Positions 18,599 to 29,007 are shown, counted from the first letter of the stretch. The stretch: 64,000 bases of DNA from Pseudoalteromonas rhizosphaerae (GCF_902498845.1 NZ_CABVLM010000005.1:124001-188000); one strand, 5' to 3'. Numbers and translations are program-made. The notes: generated by a model from the letters alone, not told the origin.

Positions 18599-21274
18599 AT
18601 GAGTGTAAAACGCATTAGTCAGTTTTTCAACCCGACTTCGGTTGCCGTGATTGGTGCATCGAATAACGTTTCCCGAGCAGGATTTGTAGTAATGCGCAAC
18701 TTATTACAAGGCGGATTTAACGGCCCTATCATGCCAGTAAGCCCGACTAATAGCGCCGTACATGGCGTGTTGGCCTATCCGTCTATTGCGGCGCTACCGA
18801 AAATACCGGACCTTGCAGTTATTTGTACGAACAAACACACTCTACTTAATATCATTGCAGAGCTGGGAGAGTTTGGCTGTAAAAATGCGATTGTGATCGC
18901 AGCCGGACTCAATCATCAGCAAAAAACAGCACTGCAAGAAGCCGCTAAACAAGCCAAAGTATCGTTACTTGGCCCTAATTGTTTGGGTTTGTTGATCCCT
19001 CATATTGGCCTCAATGCGAGCTTTTCTCACACTATCGCAAGCCCTGGTAAATTAGCGTTTATTTCACAGTCCGCAGCTGTGTGCTCCACTATTTTAGATT
19101 GGGCAAAACATAAAGAAATTGGCTTTTCATACTTTGTCTCTGTGGGAGATTGTTTAGATATCGACTTTGCTGAACTACTCGACTTTTTAGGTCGCGATGC
19201 AAAAACGAAGGCTATTTTGCTGTACATCGATAACATTGAGAATATCCGCAGCTTTATTTCAGCTGCTCGTGCCGCTGCGTTTAGTAAACCAGTGATCGCC
19301 ATTAAAACCGGTAAAACAGCGGCTGGAGCGCTTGCTGCCGAAATTCACACTGGCGGCAAGCAAAGTTCAGATGCAGTGTATGACGCCCTCTTCCAACGCG
19401 CAGGTATGTTACGAGTAAATGATTTAACTGAACTGTTTGCTGCTACACAAACACTGGCTATGCATCCTAAATTATTAAAGGTGGAACAACTCACCATTTT
19501 AACTAATGGCGGCGGCCCCGGCGTAATGGCCGTTGATAGCTTATTACAAAGTTCTGGTAAGCTGGCACAATTGAGTGAAGAAACCCGTGCGGCGCTCAAT
19601 AAAGTGATCCCACAATCGGATATGACCTCTAATCCGGTGGACATTTTTGGTGACTCAGTTCCGGCACGCTACCAACAAGCACTGGAAATTTTATTGCATG
19701 CTAAGGAAGTAAAAAATCTACTGATCATTCATACGCCATCAGCCCTTGCGCCAAGTGAAGACTATGCATTAATTATCGCTGAAACGTTGAATAAATTACC
19801 GAAAATGGCGCGTCCTTATGTGATCACAAATTTTATGGGCGAAGATGCCGCCTATGCCGCCCGTCGCGTATGTAGCAACTACGGCATTCCTACTTATCGC
19901 ACCCCTGAGGGCGCAGTACGCGCCTTTATGCACTTAGTAAGTTATCGCCGTAATCAAAAACATTTAACGCAAACTCCAGAGTCAAACACAGATGACGCTA
20001 AAATCAATAAACACGCAGCAAAAGCGCTCGTGAATGAATTTTTAGCAGAGCAGCAAAGCTATCTATCCACCCATCAAGCCAGCCAAATACTCGCTCACTA
20101 TGGCGTTGAATGTATTCAAACCGAGGTCGCATACACACCAACAGAAGCAAAAGAACAAGCCATAGAGCTAGGCTTCCCGGTAGCACTGAAACTGATCAGC
20201 CCTAGCATTCCATCTAAATCAGAAGTCGGTGGTGTAGTACTTAATCTCAATGACGCACAAGAAGTTGAGCAAACCGCTTTTGCAATGTTATTAAGAATAA
20301 AAAACACCTACCCTGATGCGATTATTGAAGGCTTTTCACTGCAAAAAATGGCTCCCAGAGCTGGCGCCAATGAACTACGTATTGCGATAAAAACAGAACC
20401 GAATTTTGGTCCTGTAATACTTCTAGGAGAAGCCGGCACGGGTCTAGAGTTTGCTCAAGCAGCGGTTGCTTTACCACCTTTGAATATGAACTTAGCAAAG
20501 TATTTAATTGCTGCGGCGCATGACAAAGGCGTGCTTAAAGAGCGTATTTTGCCAGAGAAAGTTGATAAGTATCGCCTCTGTGCACTACTGACCCGTATTT
20601 CTCAGTTAGTTATTGATCAACCCGATATAACTTCGCTTGAGTTAAATCCTATTTTAGCCAGTAATGGCCAGTTTTTGGTGCTTGATGCCACCATGACCCT
20701 GAGTCACTACCAAGTACAATCACATCGTAAACGCTTATCTATTCGCCCTTACCCAATTGAGCTGGTTAAACAAGTGACGCTGAAAAATAATACCCTTGCG
20801 ACACTCAGACCAATAAAACCAGAAGATGAACAAGCGCACCAAGAGTTTGATCTATCTCTCAGCAAAGAAGATCGCTACAAACGCTTTTTTGGCGAGCTGC
20901 CGCAGTTTAACCACGATCAACTCGCTAAAATGACACAAATTGACTACGATCGTGAAATGGCGTTTATTATCACTCAAGACAACGCCACGCTTGGCGTCTC
21001 TCGGGTGTTAATGGACCCTGATAAAGTGCATGCCGAATTTGCTATAGTAGTACGCTCAAACTGCCAAGGCCTTGGCTTAGGTGGCTTATTAATGCGCGCC
21101 GCTATTGAGTATTGTCAAAGCCAAGGCGTACAATTTATTGAGGGTATCACCCTGCCGGAAAATACCGGCATGATTGAATTAGCCCGAAAACTAGGCTTTA
21201 AGATCAGCCGCGACTTTGAAGAAGGCAGCATTAATATGGTACTTGCTTTAACTCCCAATAACACACACGGATAA
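18599..21274 (+). CDS. patZ: PatZ-type protein lysine acetyltransferase
   Basis: An 891-residue protein close to E. coli PatZ/YfiQ (886). It contains, in order, a CoA-binding/succinyl-CoA-ligase-like domain (S-V-A-V-I-G-A-S-N near residue 15), the ligase alpha region, an ATP-grasp domain (residues ~480-700, V-A-L-K-L-I-S-P) and a C-terminal GNAT domain (~730-885, with G-L-G-L-G-G-L-L-M acetyl-CoA loop). Such proteins acetylate acetyl-CoA synthetase and other lysines; the NDP-forming ligase part is usually catalytically dead. It is four bases upstream of a K+ channel gene. Confidence 0.93.
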   Translation: MSVKRISQFFNPTSVAVIGASNNVSRAGFVVMRNLLQGGFNGPIMPVSPTNSAVHGVLAYPSIAALPKIPDLAVICTNKHTLLNIIAELGEFGCKNAIVIAAGLNHQQKTALQEAAKQAKVSLLGPNCLGLLIPHIGLNASFSHTIASPGKLAFISQSAAVCSTILDWAKHKEIGFSYFVSVGDCLDIDFAELLDFLGRDAKTKAILLYIDNIENIRSFISAARAAAFSKPVIAIKTGKTAAGALAAEIHTGGKQSSDAVYDALFQRAGMLRVNDLTELFAATQTLAMHPKLLKVEQLTILTNGGGPGVMAVDSLLQSSGKLAQLSEETRAALNKVIPQSDMTSNPVDIFGDSVPARYQQALEILLHAKEVKNLLIIHTPSALAPSEDYALIIAETLNKLPKMARPYVITNFMGEDAAYAARRVCSNYGIPTYRTPEGAVRAFMHLVSYRRNQKHLTQTPESNTDDAKINKHAAKALVNEFLAEQQSYLSTHQASQILAHYGVECIQTEVAYTPTEAKEQAIELGFPVALKLISPSIPSKSEVGGVVLNLNDAQEVEQTAFAMLLRIKNTYPDAIIEGFSLQKMAPRAGANELRIAIKTEPNFGPVILLGEAGTGLEFAQAAVALPPLNMNLAKYLIAAAHDKGVLKERILPEKVDKYRLCALLTRISQLVIDQPDITSLELNPILASNGQFLVLDATMTLSHYQVQSHRKRLSIRPYPIELVKQVTLKNNTLATLRPIKPEDEQAHQEFDLSLSKEDRYKRFFGELPQFNHDQLAKMTQIDYDREMAFIITQDNATLGVSRVLMDPDKVHAEFAIVVRSNCQGLGLGGLLMRAAIEYCQSQGVQFIEGITLPENTGMIELARKLGFKISRDFEEGSINMVLALTPNNTHG

Positions 21275-21278
21275 TAGC

Positions 21279-22226
21279 TTGAATAATTTACGTAAACGCA
21301 CAGCGCTATTTTTTGAAGGTAATGGGGAGTACCGTAAGACTGGTCATTACATCGATATATTTCTAATATCGCTGATAATGATTAATGTCGTTGCGATTGT
21401 GCTTGAATCAATTGCGAGTTTAGCTCATCAATATAAGCATGAATTTTTAATGTTAGAGTTAGGCTCAGTAATTATATTTGCTATCGAGTATTTGCTTCGC
21501 CTTTGGTCATGCGTAGAACGTGCCGAGTACAAAAATCTAAACTGTGGTAATTTTCAACGTCGTTTAAAATATTTACTCTCCCCTTTAGCCTTAATTGATC
21601 TAGTGGCAATCCTGCCCACAATCTTAATGATGTTTATCACCTTTGATTTACGTTTTTTAAGAGTGCTCAGACTCCTACGTGTTTTTAAGCTCACTCGTTA
21701 CTCACGAGCAATGCAGCTACTTTTACAATCATTTCGTGATGAAAGCAGTTCGCTTTTGGCCGCATTCTTTATAATGGCAGTGGTGCTAATTTTAGCTTCC
21801 TGCGGAATTTACTTAATTGAACACGATATACAACCGGATAAATTTGGCTCCATTCCTGCGGCAATGTGGTGGGCAATGGCAACGCTGACCACTGTAGGTT
21901 ATGGTGACGTTGTGCCAGTAACACCGCTAGGGCGTTTTTTTGGCGGCGTGATCACGTTACTGAGTATGGGAATGGTAGCAATACCCACCGGCTTATTAGC
22001 TTCGAGTTTCTCTGAACAGCTACGTAAGCGTAGGATCATGTTTAGTGATGCGGTGCATGAATGTCTGCATGATGGCAAACTAGATGATGCGCAACTGGAG
22101 CATCTAGAGAATTTGCGCTGTAAGCTTGGTTTAAGTAAGCAAGAAGCAAACAAAGCAATTAAGTCTCAACTTAGTGCACGCACTAAAAACCTATATTGCC
22201 GTCACTGCGGTGAACGCCAAGACTAG
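21279..22226 (+). CDS. Voltage-gated-type potassium channel
   Basis: A 315-residue six-helix channel subunit. The selectivity filter T-V-G-Y-G-D lies near residue 207 and the voltage-sensor-like fourth helix carries spaced Arg (R-F-L-R-V-L-R-L-L-R-V-F-K). The C-terminal tail is basic and helical and ends in C-R-H-C-G-E-R, a single zinc-ribbon-like half. The start must be TTG at 21279, because the next Met lies inside the first helix. It is four bases after patZ, so cotranscribed. Confidence 0.88.
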   Translation: MNNLRKRTALFFEGNGEYRKTGHYIDIFLISLIMINVVAIVLESIASLAHQYKHEFLMLELGSVIIFAIEYLLRLWSCVERAEYKNLNCGNFQRRLKYLLSPLALIDLVAILPTILMMFITFDLRFLRVLRLLRVFKLTRYSRAMQLLLQSFRDESSSLLAAFFIMAVVLILASCGIYLIEHDIQPDKFGSIPAAMWWAMATLTTVGYGDVVPVTPLGRFFGGVITLLSMGMVAIPTGLLASSFSEQLRKRRIMFSDAVHECLHDGKLDDAQLEHLENLRCKLGLSKQEANKAIKSQLSARTKNLYCRHCGERQD

Positions 22227-22311
22227 ATATAGCTTCTAGTTCAACGTTTCAAGTATTTAAGGCATCAACACAGCGATTGATTTAATTGTAGTGTTGAGTC
22301 TCAAAAACATT

Positions 22312-22554
22312 TCACTCAGCAAATAAAACCCAAGCTATAAAAAAGAAGAAAGCAAAGAAGACCACACCTTTTATATAACCAGCATTTCGAACTTTAAGCC
22401 AAAATTCTCTTTGAGTTTTTTGCTCCGTATGACTGAGCAAATAATCACAATGCGGGCACCTGTTTCCTAAGTACATAATCAAATTACAATTAGGACATCT
22501 CGCTGATGGTTTAAATTCGGACATATCCATAATAGTAGGCTTCTCAGGCTTCAT
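22312..22554 (-). CDS. Small zinc-ribbon membrane protein (80 aa)
   Basis: An 80-residue protein with a C-P-N-C ... C-P-H-C zinc ribbon at residues ~19-36 and one hydrophobic helix at the C-terminus rich in Phe. It is probably an inner-membrane anchored protein with a cytoplasmic zinc knob. I do not recognise a named family. It lies alone between the convergent K+ channel gene and the large sensor gene. Confidence 0.6.
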   Translation of the reverse strand: MKPEKPTIMDMSEFKPSARCPNCNLIMYLGNRCPHCDYLLSHTEQKTQREFWLKVRNAGYIKGVVFFAFFFFIAWVLFAE

Positions 22555-22678
22555 AACTTCCTTTATTCGTAATAATTATTGTTTTGCTAAAACAAGTTAA
22601 GCTTAAAAACTTAAAAAAAGTAACCATTTATAGATTCGGCTCTGATAATTTCACCATTTAATAAAACTCTAGCGAGCA

Positions 22679-25600
22679 TTAGTCATCGTTCCACAACGAC
22701 TGCCAGTCTTTATTTAATAATGCGCTTACATCATCACCTGGGATTGGTTTACTGAATAAATAGCCCTGAAATAAATTACAGCCTAGGTTGCGCAAAAAGG
22801 TAAGCTGTTGCTTAGTTTCAACGCCTTCTGCGACGCATTCTTTACCTAAGCTTTTCGCCAATGCAAGCGTTGACTGAATAATCGCTTCATCGTCACTATC
22901 TATACCAATATCGGTTACAAAACTACGATCAATTTTCAGTACATCGATCGGAAAGCGCTTTAAATAGGTGAGTGACGCATAGCCTGTACCAAAGTCATCC
23001 ATATATAAGCGACAGCCTAATTGTTTTAGCTTTCTCATGCTGGTTAACGCTTGTGGGGAGTCATGCATAAGCACTGATTCTGTAATTTCAAACACCACAG
23101 AGCTGGCTGATACATCGGCATTAATTAGCGCACTGCGAATTTCATCAACTAAATTTTTATACTCAAAATCCAGTGCAGACAGGTTAATAGACACATACAA
23201 GTCAGGCTTTTGTAACTGCCATTGCTTAAGTTCAATCAATGCTCTAGCTAGGGTTTGCAACATAATTTTTGTTATCAAACCAATACTCTCAGCAGCAAGC
23301 GCAAACTCTTGTGTTTCATAGCTGTTATTTTCTGGCCAGCGCAGCAATACTTCCAGCCCTTCGGCCTGATGAGTTTTAGCATTAACAATCACTTGGTAAT
23401 GATTACAAAACGCATGATTTTGATAGGCTTGAGTTAATTGTGATTCTAAATGCAGTGAGCGTTGTACATGCTGATTCATTTCTTGTTTGTAAAATTGATA
23501 ACAACCTTCCAAGCTCTTTTTCGAATGATACAGTGCAATATCAGCCGCTTTAATTAAACTTTTCGCACTGAGTGCATCATCAGGCGAAATCGCCACGCCA
23601 ATACTTAAACTGACACTAATCGCTTGATTGTTAATAATGATGTTGTCATTCAAGCTAGCCATCAACTTAACGCACAGTAAAACAACCTCTTCGATTTGTT
23701 GAATGCCCTCGACTAACAGCATAAACTCATCACCACTAAAGCGGGCTACACTGTCTTTCGCCTGTACACGCGATTTGATCCGCAGTGCCACCGCCTTTAT
23801 TATCTCATCGGCAGCTTCATGCCCTAGTGAGTCATTAAAATACTTAAAGCGTTTGATATTAATATTGAGTAACGCAACTTTTAGGTTTTGGCCTTTTGCC
23901 TGTTCAAGTGCATGTTCAACTCGATCATTAAATAAAGTACGATTTGGTAACCCCGTTAAACTGTCGTAATTTGCTAATAAGAATAATTCATTTTCAGCTA
24001 ATTTTTGGGCATTAATATCAGTCAGAATAACCACATAGCTTTCTAAGCGTTGCTCCGTATCAGCAACCGCACTAATTTTAATAAGCACATGACGCGGCTC
24101 GCCATTCGCCAAGCAAACAGTATCTTCTGCAGAAAAGTGTTCGCCAGCTTGCAACTCCTTCATTACACGTAAATAGTTAACTCTTACAGCACGACTTAAT
24201 CCTAAGTGTAATGAGCAGCTAGAACGATAATCAACAGGAAAGTTAAATGCGCTCTGCAGTGCTTTGTTGGTAGCTAAAATACGTAAACTTTTATCTAGAA
24301 TAAAGACCCAATCGCGGGTTTGCTCAAATGCTGCGCCAAATAAACGGGCATGTTCTTCAAACACTAATTCACGAGTCATATTAGTATAAGTGCCGGCCAC
24401 TTTCTCGGGTGTACTTCCTTGCCAGGCAACCACTTTGCCAAAGTCTTTATACCAGCGCCAATAGCCTAATTTATGGCGTAAACGATAGGTGCAGTTAAAA
24501 TAGCCTTTTTCGGTGGATAAAAATTCTAACCATTCGATACGAAAATGTTGTTTATCTTTAGGATGTATTTTTGCTAAATAATCATCCAAATTAACCGATT
24601 CAACATCATAACCCAGCTCATTTTTAAGTCGTGGTTGATAAATGATTGGACTTGAAGATTGCCAATCCCACACCCCTGAACGACTGCCCTCTAATGCTAA
24701 CTTTAAGCGCGCTTCACTTTCTTGGCTTTCTCTGTGGGCTGCTAATAATAATTGCTGGATTCGATTACGACGCATTATCCAAGCTGCTACTAATCCAAAA
24801 AATACCAGTGCGTAAAGCACTATAAACTGAGGTGCGCGCCATAGCGGGTATTTAACCACAATATCCAGCACTGCCGGTTGTGTGTAGTCGCCAGTAAGCG
24901 GATCTTTAGCCCAAATTTTTAGTTGGTATTTGCCGGGGTTAAGTTTTGGAAATAGCACTCGGTTATTATTACGGGTATAAGATTTTTGCCCATCAGAGAG
25001 TTGATACTCATAAATAATACGTTCCTGATAATTAAATGCCATTGCCGAAAAAGCCACTTCAAGACCTATATCGTCGTGCTCTAAGGTGATTGTTTTTATA
25101 GGTTGCTTAAGATCCGTAGATAATTCACGAGACATCAAATCAATGCTGGTTATATTTACGTGATCAATTAAACCATGCCTAGGGTGATTATCATTTGGGT
25201 AAAAATAACTAAACCCTTTTAACGTACCATAGACTATTTGGCCAGTTTTTAAACGCGTAAATGCACCACTATTAAACTCGGTAGAGACCAGTCCTTCTGA
25301 AGTTGTAAATTGCTGAAAGTGTTTATTTTCTGGATTTAATCGCCATATTCCTTTATGACTACTCATCCAGATCATTCCAGCATCATCTAACACCATATCG
25401 TACAATAAGGTGCCGAGCTTATTTTTATCTAAATCTATGGTATACAACAGCTTGTAATTCGATGCATCAAGACCAATTAAGCCAAAATTCGATAACGTGA
25501 TCCACAGCACATTATTATTATCAACAATATAAGACATTACATTAACGGCTACATTTTCGTGTTGCTGTGGCACTGTATAGATTTTTGTTAAAGCAAATGA

Positions 25601-27187
25601 GTTTGGATCAACCTGATAAAGCACCCCTGCATTATAAAATAACGGGGAGTCAGGTTTGGTAGATAAAGGCGGTAAGAAACCATAAGCTAAAAACGGTTCA
25701 AACTTTTCAAATTCACCACCTAAAGGAGTGATCTTTTGGCTGTCGATATTATAAACAAACATGCCATGATCAGAATGAACATAAAATAATTCACCATTTG
25801 CCATCAATACTGAGCCATGTACCCACCCTGTGATCAGGTGTTGCTGGCTTGGGTCGGCTGTTGTCGCTGGAAAAATTTCATAGCTATGCGGATCAAAACT
25901 AAAAATCCCGCGATTTGTACGCAGCCACAATTTATCTTTATAGGGAGAAATAGCGTAGATATTAAATTCAGTGGTAAACAAATCAGCTTGATAATCTTTT
26001 AAAAACACTTGCCCTTGATTAGTTTTTAAATCAACCGCAGTTAAGCCATTATGGGTTGCTAGCCAGAGTTTATCTTCATACTCAGTTATGCCCCAAATTG
26101 AAGGGTGCGATAAACCATCACCAGAGAGCATACTGGCATTAACATTTTCAAAATGATAATTATCATAAGGTAAATAAAATGCCCCATCACTTTTAGTCGC
26201 TGTCCACATAGCGCCGTTACTATCTTTGACAATATCGATAACACTTGGATCTGCTAGTGAGTATTTACTTTCTTTTACTCTATTATTTTTAGTCAGCTCA
26301 CCGGTATTCAAATCGAGACTAAATAAACCTTTATCGGTGCCTAAATCAAGCACCCCATGGTCATTTATTATTTTCCAAATATTAAGATCATTCAATATGG
26401 TTTTATTTTTAAAAGGCACATCTGGGCGCTCAAACATACTCGGTAAATCACTAATATCAACTTGATATAAACCACGTACGGCCCCCACTAACAGTTGCTC
26501 ATTTTCGCCTATTGCAAACGACTTTATATAATTTTGATATACATGGTCTGGCTCAGTGCTTAAATGCTCTAATTTTCGGTATTGCCCAGTTGCTATATGA
26601 TAGACATATGCGCCAGTACTGGCGGCAATAAAGATATAACCTTTGTAATGTAATAAATCGCGGATCACGGTATTACGAGTGCGCTCTGGTAATTCAAAAA
26701 TAGTCTCAATTTGGCCCGTCGCTAAATCAAGGCGAGCAAAATCCCAACCGCGACCAATCCATAATGACTTATTATCGGTGGCAACCATACTAAATACGGA
26801 CTGACTTAAAACTTGCTCTTCAGTGGTAGGTTTTGATAAAAATTGTTGGTAACTATCGGTACTTGGATCATAGCGAAATAGCCCTGCAACTAACGAAGCA
26901 ATCCAAATATAACCATCAGGGTCTTGATATATAAGGTCAATAATTGCTTCATCTAGTTCACCATTAGGCCCTGCAATATGTACAACCTGATAGCCATCGT
27001 AACGATTTAAGCCCCCTTCCGTCGCTAACCAAAGATAGCCGCTTTTATCTATCAACATGGTACTGACATAGCTTTGTGATAAACCTTCACTTGGCGATAA
27101 ACGTTTTACCTGCGCCATAGCAACTTGGCTAGCAACAACTGAGGCGGCTAACAAAAAGAATATACTAGCCTTAAACCATTGACCCAT
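22679..27187 (-). CDS. Propeller sensor with PAS, GGDEF and EAL domains
   Basis: A 1502-residue inner-membrane receptor for cyclic-di-GMP control. After a signal peptide come periplasmic two-component-regulator propeller repeats (~30-720; repeated G-L-N-R-Y-D-G and W-x-x-T-x-x-G-L units), a Y_Y_Y domain (~740-800), one membrane helix (~805-825), PAS/PAC regions (~840-1080), a GGDEF domain with S-G-D-E-F (~1152), and an EAL domain beginning E-V-L-L-R-W (~1280) with D-D-F-G-T-G-Y and K-I-D-R-S-F. The cyclase signature has Ser at its first position, often still active; the EAL residues look complete, so phosphodiesterase activity is likely. The ligand is unknown; such propellers in marine bacteria often sense polysaccharide breakdown products. 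Confidence 0.92.
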   Translation of the reverse strand: MGQWFKASIFFLLAASVVASQVAMAQVKRLSPSEGLSQSYVSTMLIDKSGYLWLATEGGLNRYDGYQVVHIAGPNGELDEAIIDLIYQDPDGYIWIASLVAGLFRYDPSTDSYQQFLSKPTTEEQVLSQSVFSMVATDNKSLWIGRGWDFARLDLATGQIETIFELPERTRNTVIRDLLHYKGYIFIAASTGAYVYHIATGQYRKLEHLSTEPDHVYQNYIKSFAIGENEQLLVGAVRGLYQVDISDLPSMFERPDVPFKNKTILNDLNIWKIINDHGVLDLGTDKGLFSLDLNTGELTKNNRVKESKYSLADPSVIDIVKDSNGAMWTATKSDGAFYLPYDNYHFENVNASMLSGDGLSHPSIWGITEYEDKLWLATHNGLTAVDLKTNQGQVFLKDYQADLFTTEFNIYAISPYKDKLWLRTNRGIFSFDPHSYEIFPATTADPSQQHLITGWVHGSVLMANGELFYVHSDHGMFVYNIDSQKITPLGGEFEKFEPFLAYGFLPPLSTKPDSPLFYNAGVLYQVDPNSFALTKIYTVPQQHENVAVNVMSYIVDNNNVLWITLSNFGLIGLDASNYKLLYTIDLDKNKLGTLLYDMVLDDAGMIWMSSHKGIWRLNPENKHFQQFTTSEGLVSTEFNSGAFTRLKTGQIVYGTLKGFSYFYPNDNHPRHGLIDHVNITSIDLMSRELSTDLKQPIKTITLEHDDIGLEVAFSAMAFNYQERIIYEYQLSDGQKSYTRNNNRVLFPKLNPGKYQLKIWAKDPLTGDYTQPAVLDIVVKYPLWRAPQFIVLYALVFFGLVAAWIMRRNRIQQLLLAAHRESQESEARLKLALEGSRSGVWDWQSSSPIIYQPRLKNELGYDVESVNLDDYLAKIHPKDKQHFRIEWLEFLSTEKGYFNCTYRLRHKLGYWRWYKDFGKVVAWQGSTPEKVAGTYTNMTRELVFEEHARLFGAAFEQTRDWVFILDKSLRILATNKALQSAFNFPVDYRSSCSLHLGLSRAVRVNYLRVMKELQAGEHFSAEDTVCLANGEPRHVLIKISAVADTEQRLESYVVILTDINAQKLAENELFLLANYDSLTGLPNRTLFNDRVEHALEQAKGQNLKVALLNINIKRFKYFNDSLGHEAADEIIKAVALRIKSRVQAKDSVARFSGDEFMLLVEGIQQIEEVVLLCVKLMASLNDNIIINNQAISVSLSIGVAISPDDALSAKSLIKAADIALYHSKKSLEGCYQFYKQEMNQHVQRSLHLESQLTQAYQNHAFCNHYQVIVNAKTHQAEGLEVLLRWPENNSYETQEFALAAESIGLITKIMLQTLARALIELKQWQLQKPDLYVSINLSALDFEYKNLVDEIRSALINADVSASSVVFEITESVLMHDSPQALTSMRKLKQLGCRLYMDDFGTGYASLTYLKRFPIDVLKIDRSFVTDIGIDSDDEAIIQSTLALAKSLGKECVAEGVETKQQLTFLRNLGCNLFQGYLFSKPIPGDDVSALLNKDWQSLWNDD

Positions 27188-27225
27188 TTAAATTTCCACG
27201 TAGTTGTTTTAACTAATTATTTTAA

Positions 27226-27630
27226 CTAGCACTGCATAGCTACGATATTTCGTTGCTGATAGACAGTAAAGAGTGTATCCAAAGGTGACGGCAATGTTAA
27301 CACAAAGTTAAACCCAATTGATTGATAAAAATCAGCTAAATGCGTATAAGCAAATGTATAAACGAGTGAGTTTTGGTTAGATAAGGTATGTATTAGTAGC
27401 TGTTTGGCAAGTCCTTGACCACGCCAAGCAGGTGCAACCAGCAAGGTAGACAAAAACAAATAATCACTGCGATTTTGAATTCTGCATGCCGCGACAATAA
27501 CTAAGTCATGATAAACAACCCACACTTGATCTTGTCTGGTTGCCCGACCTCGGGCTTTATATTGGCTGTAAAACTTATTCACTAAGGGGGTTTTAATTGG
27601 CTCTAGGCATTCAAAACGCAATGCCGTCAT
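27226..27630 (-). CDS. GNAT family N-acetyltransferase
   Basis: A 134-residue single-domain acetyltransferase. The acetyl-CoA loop reads R-G-Q-G-L-A-K-Q-L-L in the R-x-x-G-x-G/A form at about residue 72, after a beta strand with L-L-V-A-P-A-W. The substrate is unknown. Its start codon overlaps the stop of the upstream DUF3283 gene by one base, so they are translationally coupled. Confidence 0.85.
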   Translation of the reverse strand: MTALRFECLEPIKTPLVNKFYSQYKARGRATRQDQVWVVYHDLVIVAACRIQNRSDYLFLSTLLVAPAWRGQGLAKQLLIHTLSNQNSLVYTFAYTHLADFYQSIGFNFVLTLPSPLDTLFTVYQQRNIVAMQC

Positions 27631-27833
27631 TAACTTTGCATCGTCGCTAAATATTGTTCAAATTGCTGCTTCAAAAACATCTGCTCTGCCACTGGGCGAC
27701 TATGAATTGTATTGTATATTTGCTCACGAGTACTCTTACCACGCTTTATTTGATAAGCCCAAAACGATGCCTCGTAATCCAATTGAATTTGATATTTTTG
27801 TTCACGAGGTAGTAAGCATAAGTTAAACGACAT
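27630..27833 (-). CDS. DUF3283 family protein
   Basis: A 67-residue protein with the DUF3283 pattern: an N-terminal M-S-F-N-L-C, a Y-Q-I-E/Q-L-D-Y-E-A-S-F-W-A-Y-Q-I-K-R-like core and a C-terminal helix. The family is known from Vibrio, Shewanella and Pseudoalteromonas and has no assigned function. It leads a two-gene unit with the acetyltransferase. Confidence 0.8.
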   Translation of the reverse strand: MSFNLCLLPREQKYQIQLDYEASFWAYQIKRGKSTREQIYNTIHSRPVAEQMFLKQQFEQYLATMQS

Positions 27834-27969
27834 AAATTACCAGTTATTACTAATCATATTAATGCCCAGAGTATAACAAACATTTGCCTAAAAGAGTCAC
27901 GGCTAAACTTGCGCTTTTTAGCTTTTAAACGTAGATTGGTGGCGTTTTTAGTCCTAATATGGAAACGCT

Positions 27970-28665
27970 GTGATTAAGTGCTTTTTTTCTCTCATATTGC
28001 TCTGTTATTTACTAACGCCACTGAGCACTATAGCAAACACACAACATATGCTATTTAATCGCCCAGCCGATACCCCACAGGCTCGCTATGTTATTGAGCT
28101 GATGACCCTTGCATATAAAGAACTTGGCTATGATGTACATATTATTGACTTTAATCACCAAAGCGCTTTATCTGCAGCGAACAATGGCACGCTTGATGGC
28201 CAATTAGGGCGAGTGGCCAGTATCAGTCAACAATATCAAAACTTGCATCCGGTTAACTTTGCGCTATTTGAGTTTAACCTTGTGCTATTAAAAAACTGCC
28301 AGCAATGTACATTTGAGCAGCTAGACAATATCGCCATTCAAGTTGGTTATCCTGCAGCGCAGAGTTACCTTAACGAACACCCTTTTATTGGTGACATTAT
28401 TAAGGTGAAAAGCGTCACTGCTCAACTTAATTTACTCACTCAAGGTAAAGTACAAGGTGTAATTTTACTCGACTTTTTATTATCGACTAAACACCCTCAG
28501 TTTAATATTAAGCAATTTCAAACTGAAGTACTGGCACCGATAAAAAGCTTTCACTTTTTGCATTCACGCCATAGCGCGTTAATACCTAAGCTTGAAGAGC
28601 AACTGCATAAACTCAATGAAAATGGCACAATTCGTTTACTCAGGGCTAAACATCATCTTGATTAA
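27970..28665 (+). CDS. Solute-binding-like periplasmic protein (231 aa)
   Basis: A 231-residue exported protein with a signal peptide (hydrophobic core residues 4-18, cleavage near S-T-I-A-N) and a small family-3 substrate-binding fold: R-P-A-D-T-P-Q-A-R early, G-T-L-D-G-Q-L-G-R near residue 75. The start is GTG at 27970, preceded by GGAAA. No permease is nearby. It converges with the DUF1289 gene and overlaps it by four bases. Confidence 0.65.
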   Translation: MIKCFFSLILLCYLLTPLSTIANTQHMLFNRPADTPQARYVIELMTLAYKELGYDVHIIDFNHQSALSAANNGTLDGQLGRVASISQQYQNLHPVNFALFEFNLVLLKNCQQCTFEQLDNIAIQVGYPAAQSYLNEHPFIGDIIKVKSVTAQLNLLTQGKVQGVILLDFLLSTKHPQFNIKQFQTEVLAPIKSFHFLHSRHSALIPKLEEQLHKLNENGTIRLLRAKHHLD

Positions 28666-28916
28666 AAACCAAAATCCCCCTGCTCAGGTACTGCTGGCTT
28701 AGCGCCAAGTGCTTGGCGTTTTTGCAAGTAACGCTTATAACGTTGTTGACACAAACTGATGACTTGCTTTTTTTCTACGTTTGAAAATGAATTCCAACCA
28801 AAGCGCTCCTCCCGACTTCGGTAGCAGCCTTTACAATAGCCTCGGTTATTTACCTCGCAAATGTCTTTGCAAGGACTTGGAATTTCAAAAATTTCAATTT
28901 GTTGCATAGCAAACAT
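28662..28916 (-). CDS. DUF1289 Fe-S-type small protein
   Basis: Matches DUF1289: S-P-C-K-D-I-C-E-V-N ... G-Y-C-K-G-C-Y-R-S-R-E-E, four conserved Cys near residues 15-33, followed by a basic helix. The Cys arrangement suggests metal or Fe-S binding; function is unknown. The likely start is the internal Met four residues in (M-Q-Q-I-E-I), as relatives begin close to the motif. Confidence 0.85.
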   Translation of the reverse strand: MFAMQQIEIFEIPSPCKDICEVNNRGYCKGCYRSREERFGWNSFSNVEKKQVISLCQQRYKRYLQKRQALGAKPAVPEQGDFGF

Positions 28917-28960
28917 CAGTCAATATACACAACTTTATTATAGCCCGTTTTTTAAACGAA

Positions 28961-28989
28961 AAAAAACCGTAACTTAATTACGGTTTTTT
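28961..28989. terminator. Bidirectional hairpin terminator
   Basis: AAAAAACCGTAA and TTACGGTTTTTT form a 12-bp inverted repeat around a short CTTAA centre. It has T runs in both orientations and lies downstream of the acyltransferase gene. Confidence 0.8.
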
Positions 28990-29007
28990 GAAGATGTTTT
29001 ACATTGG

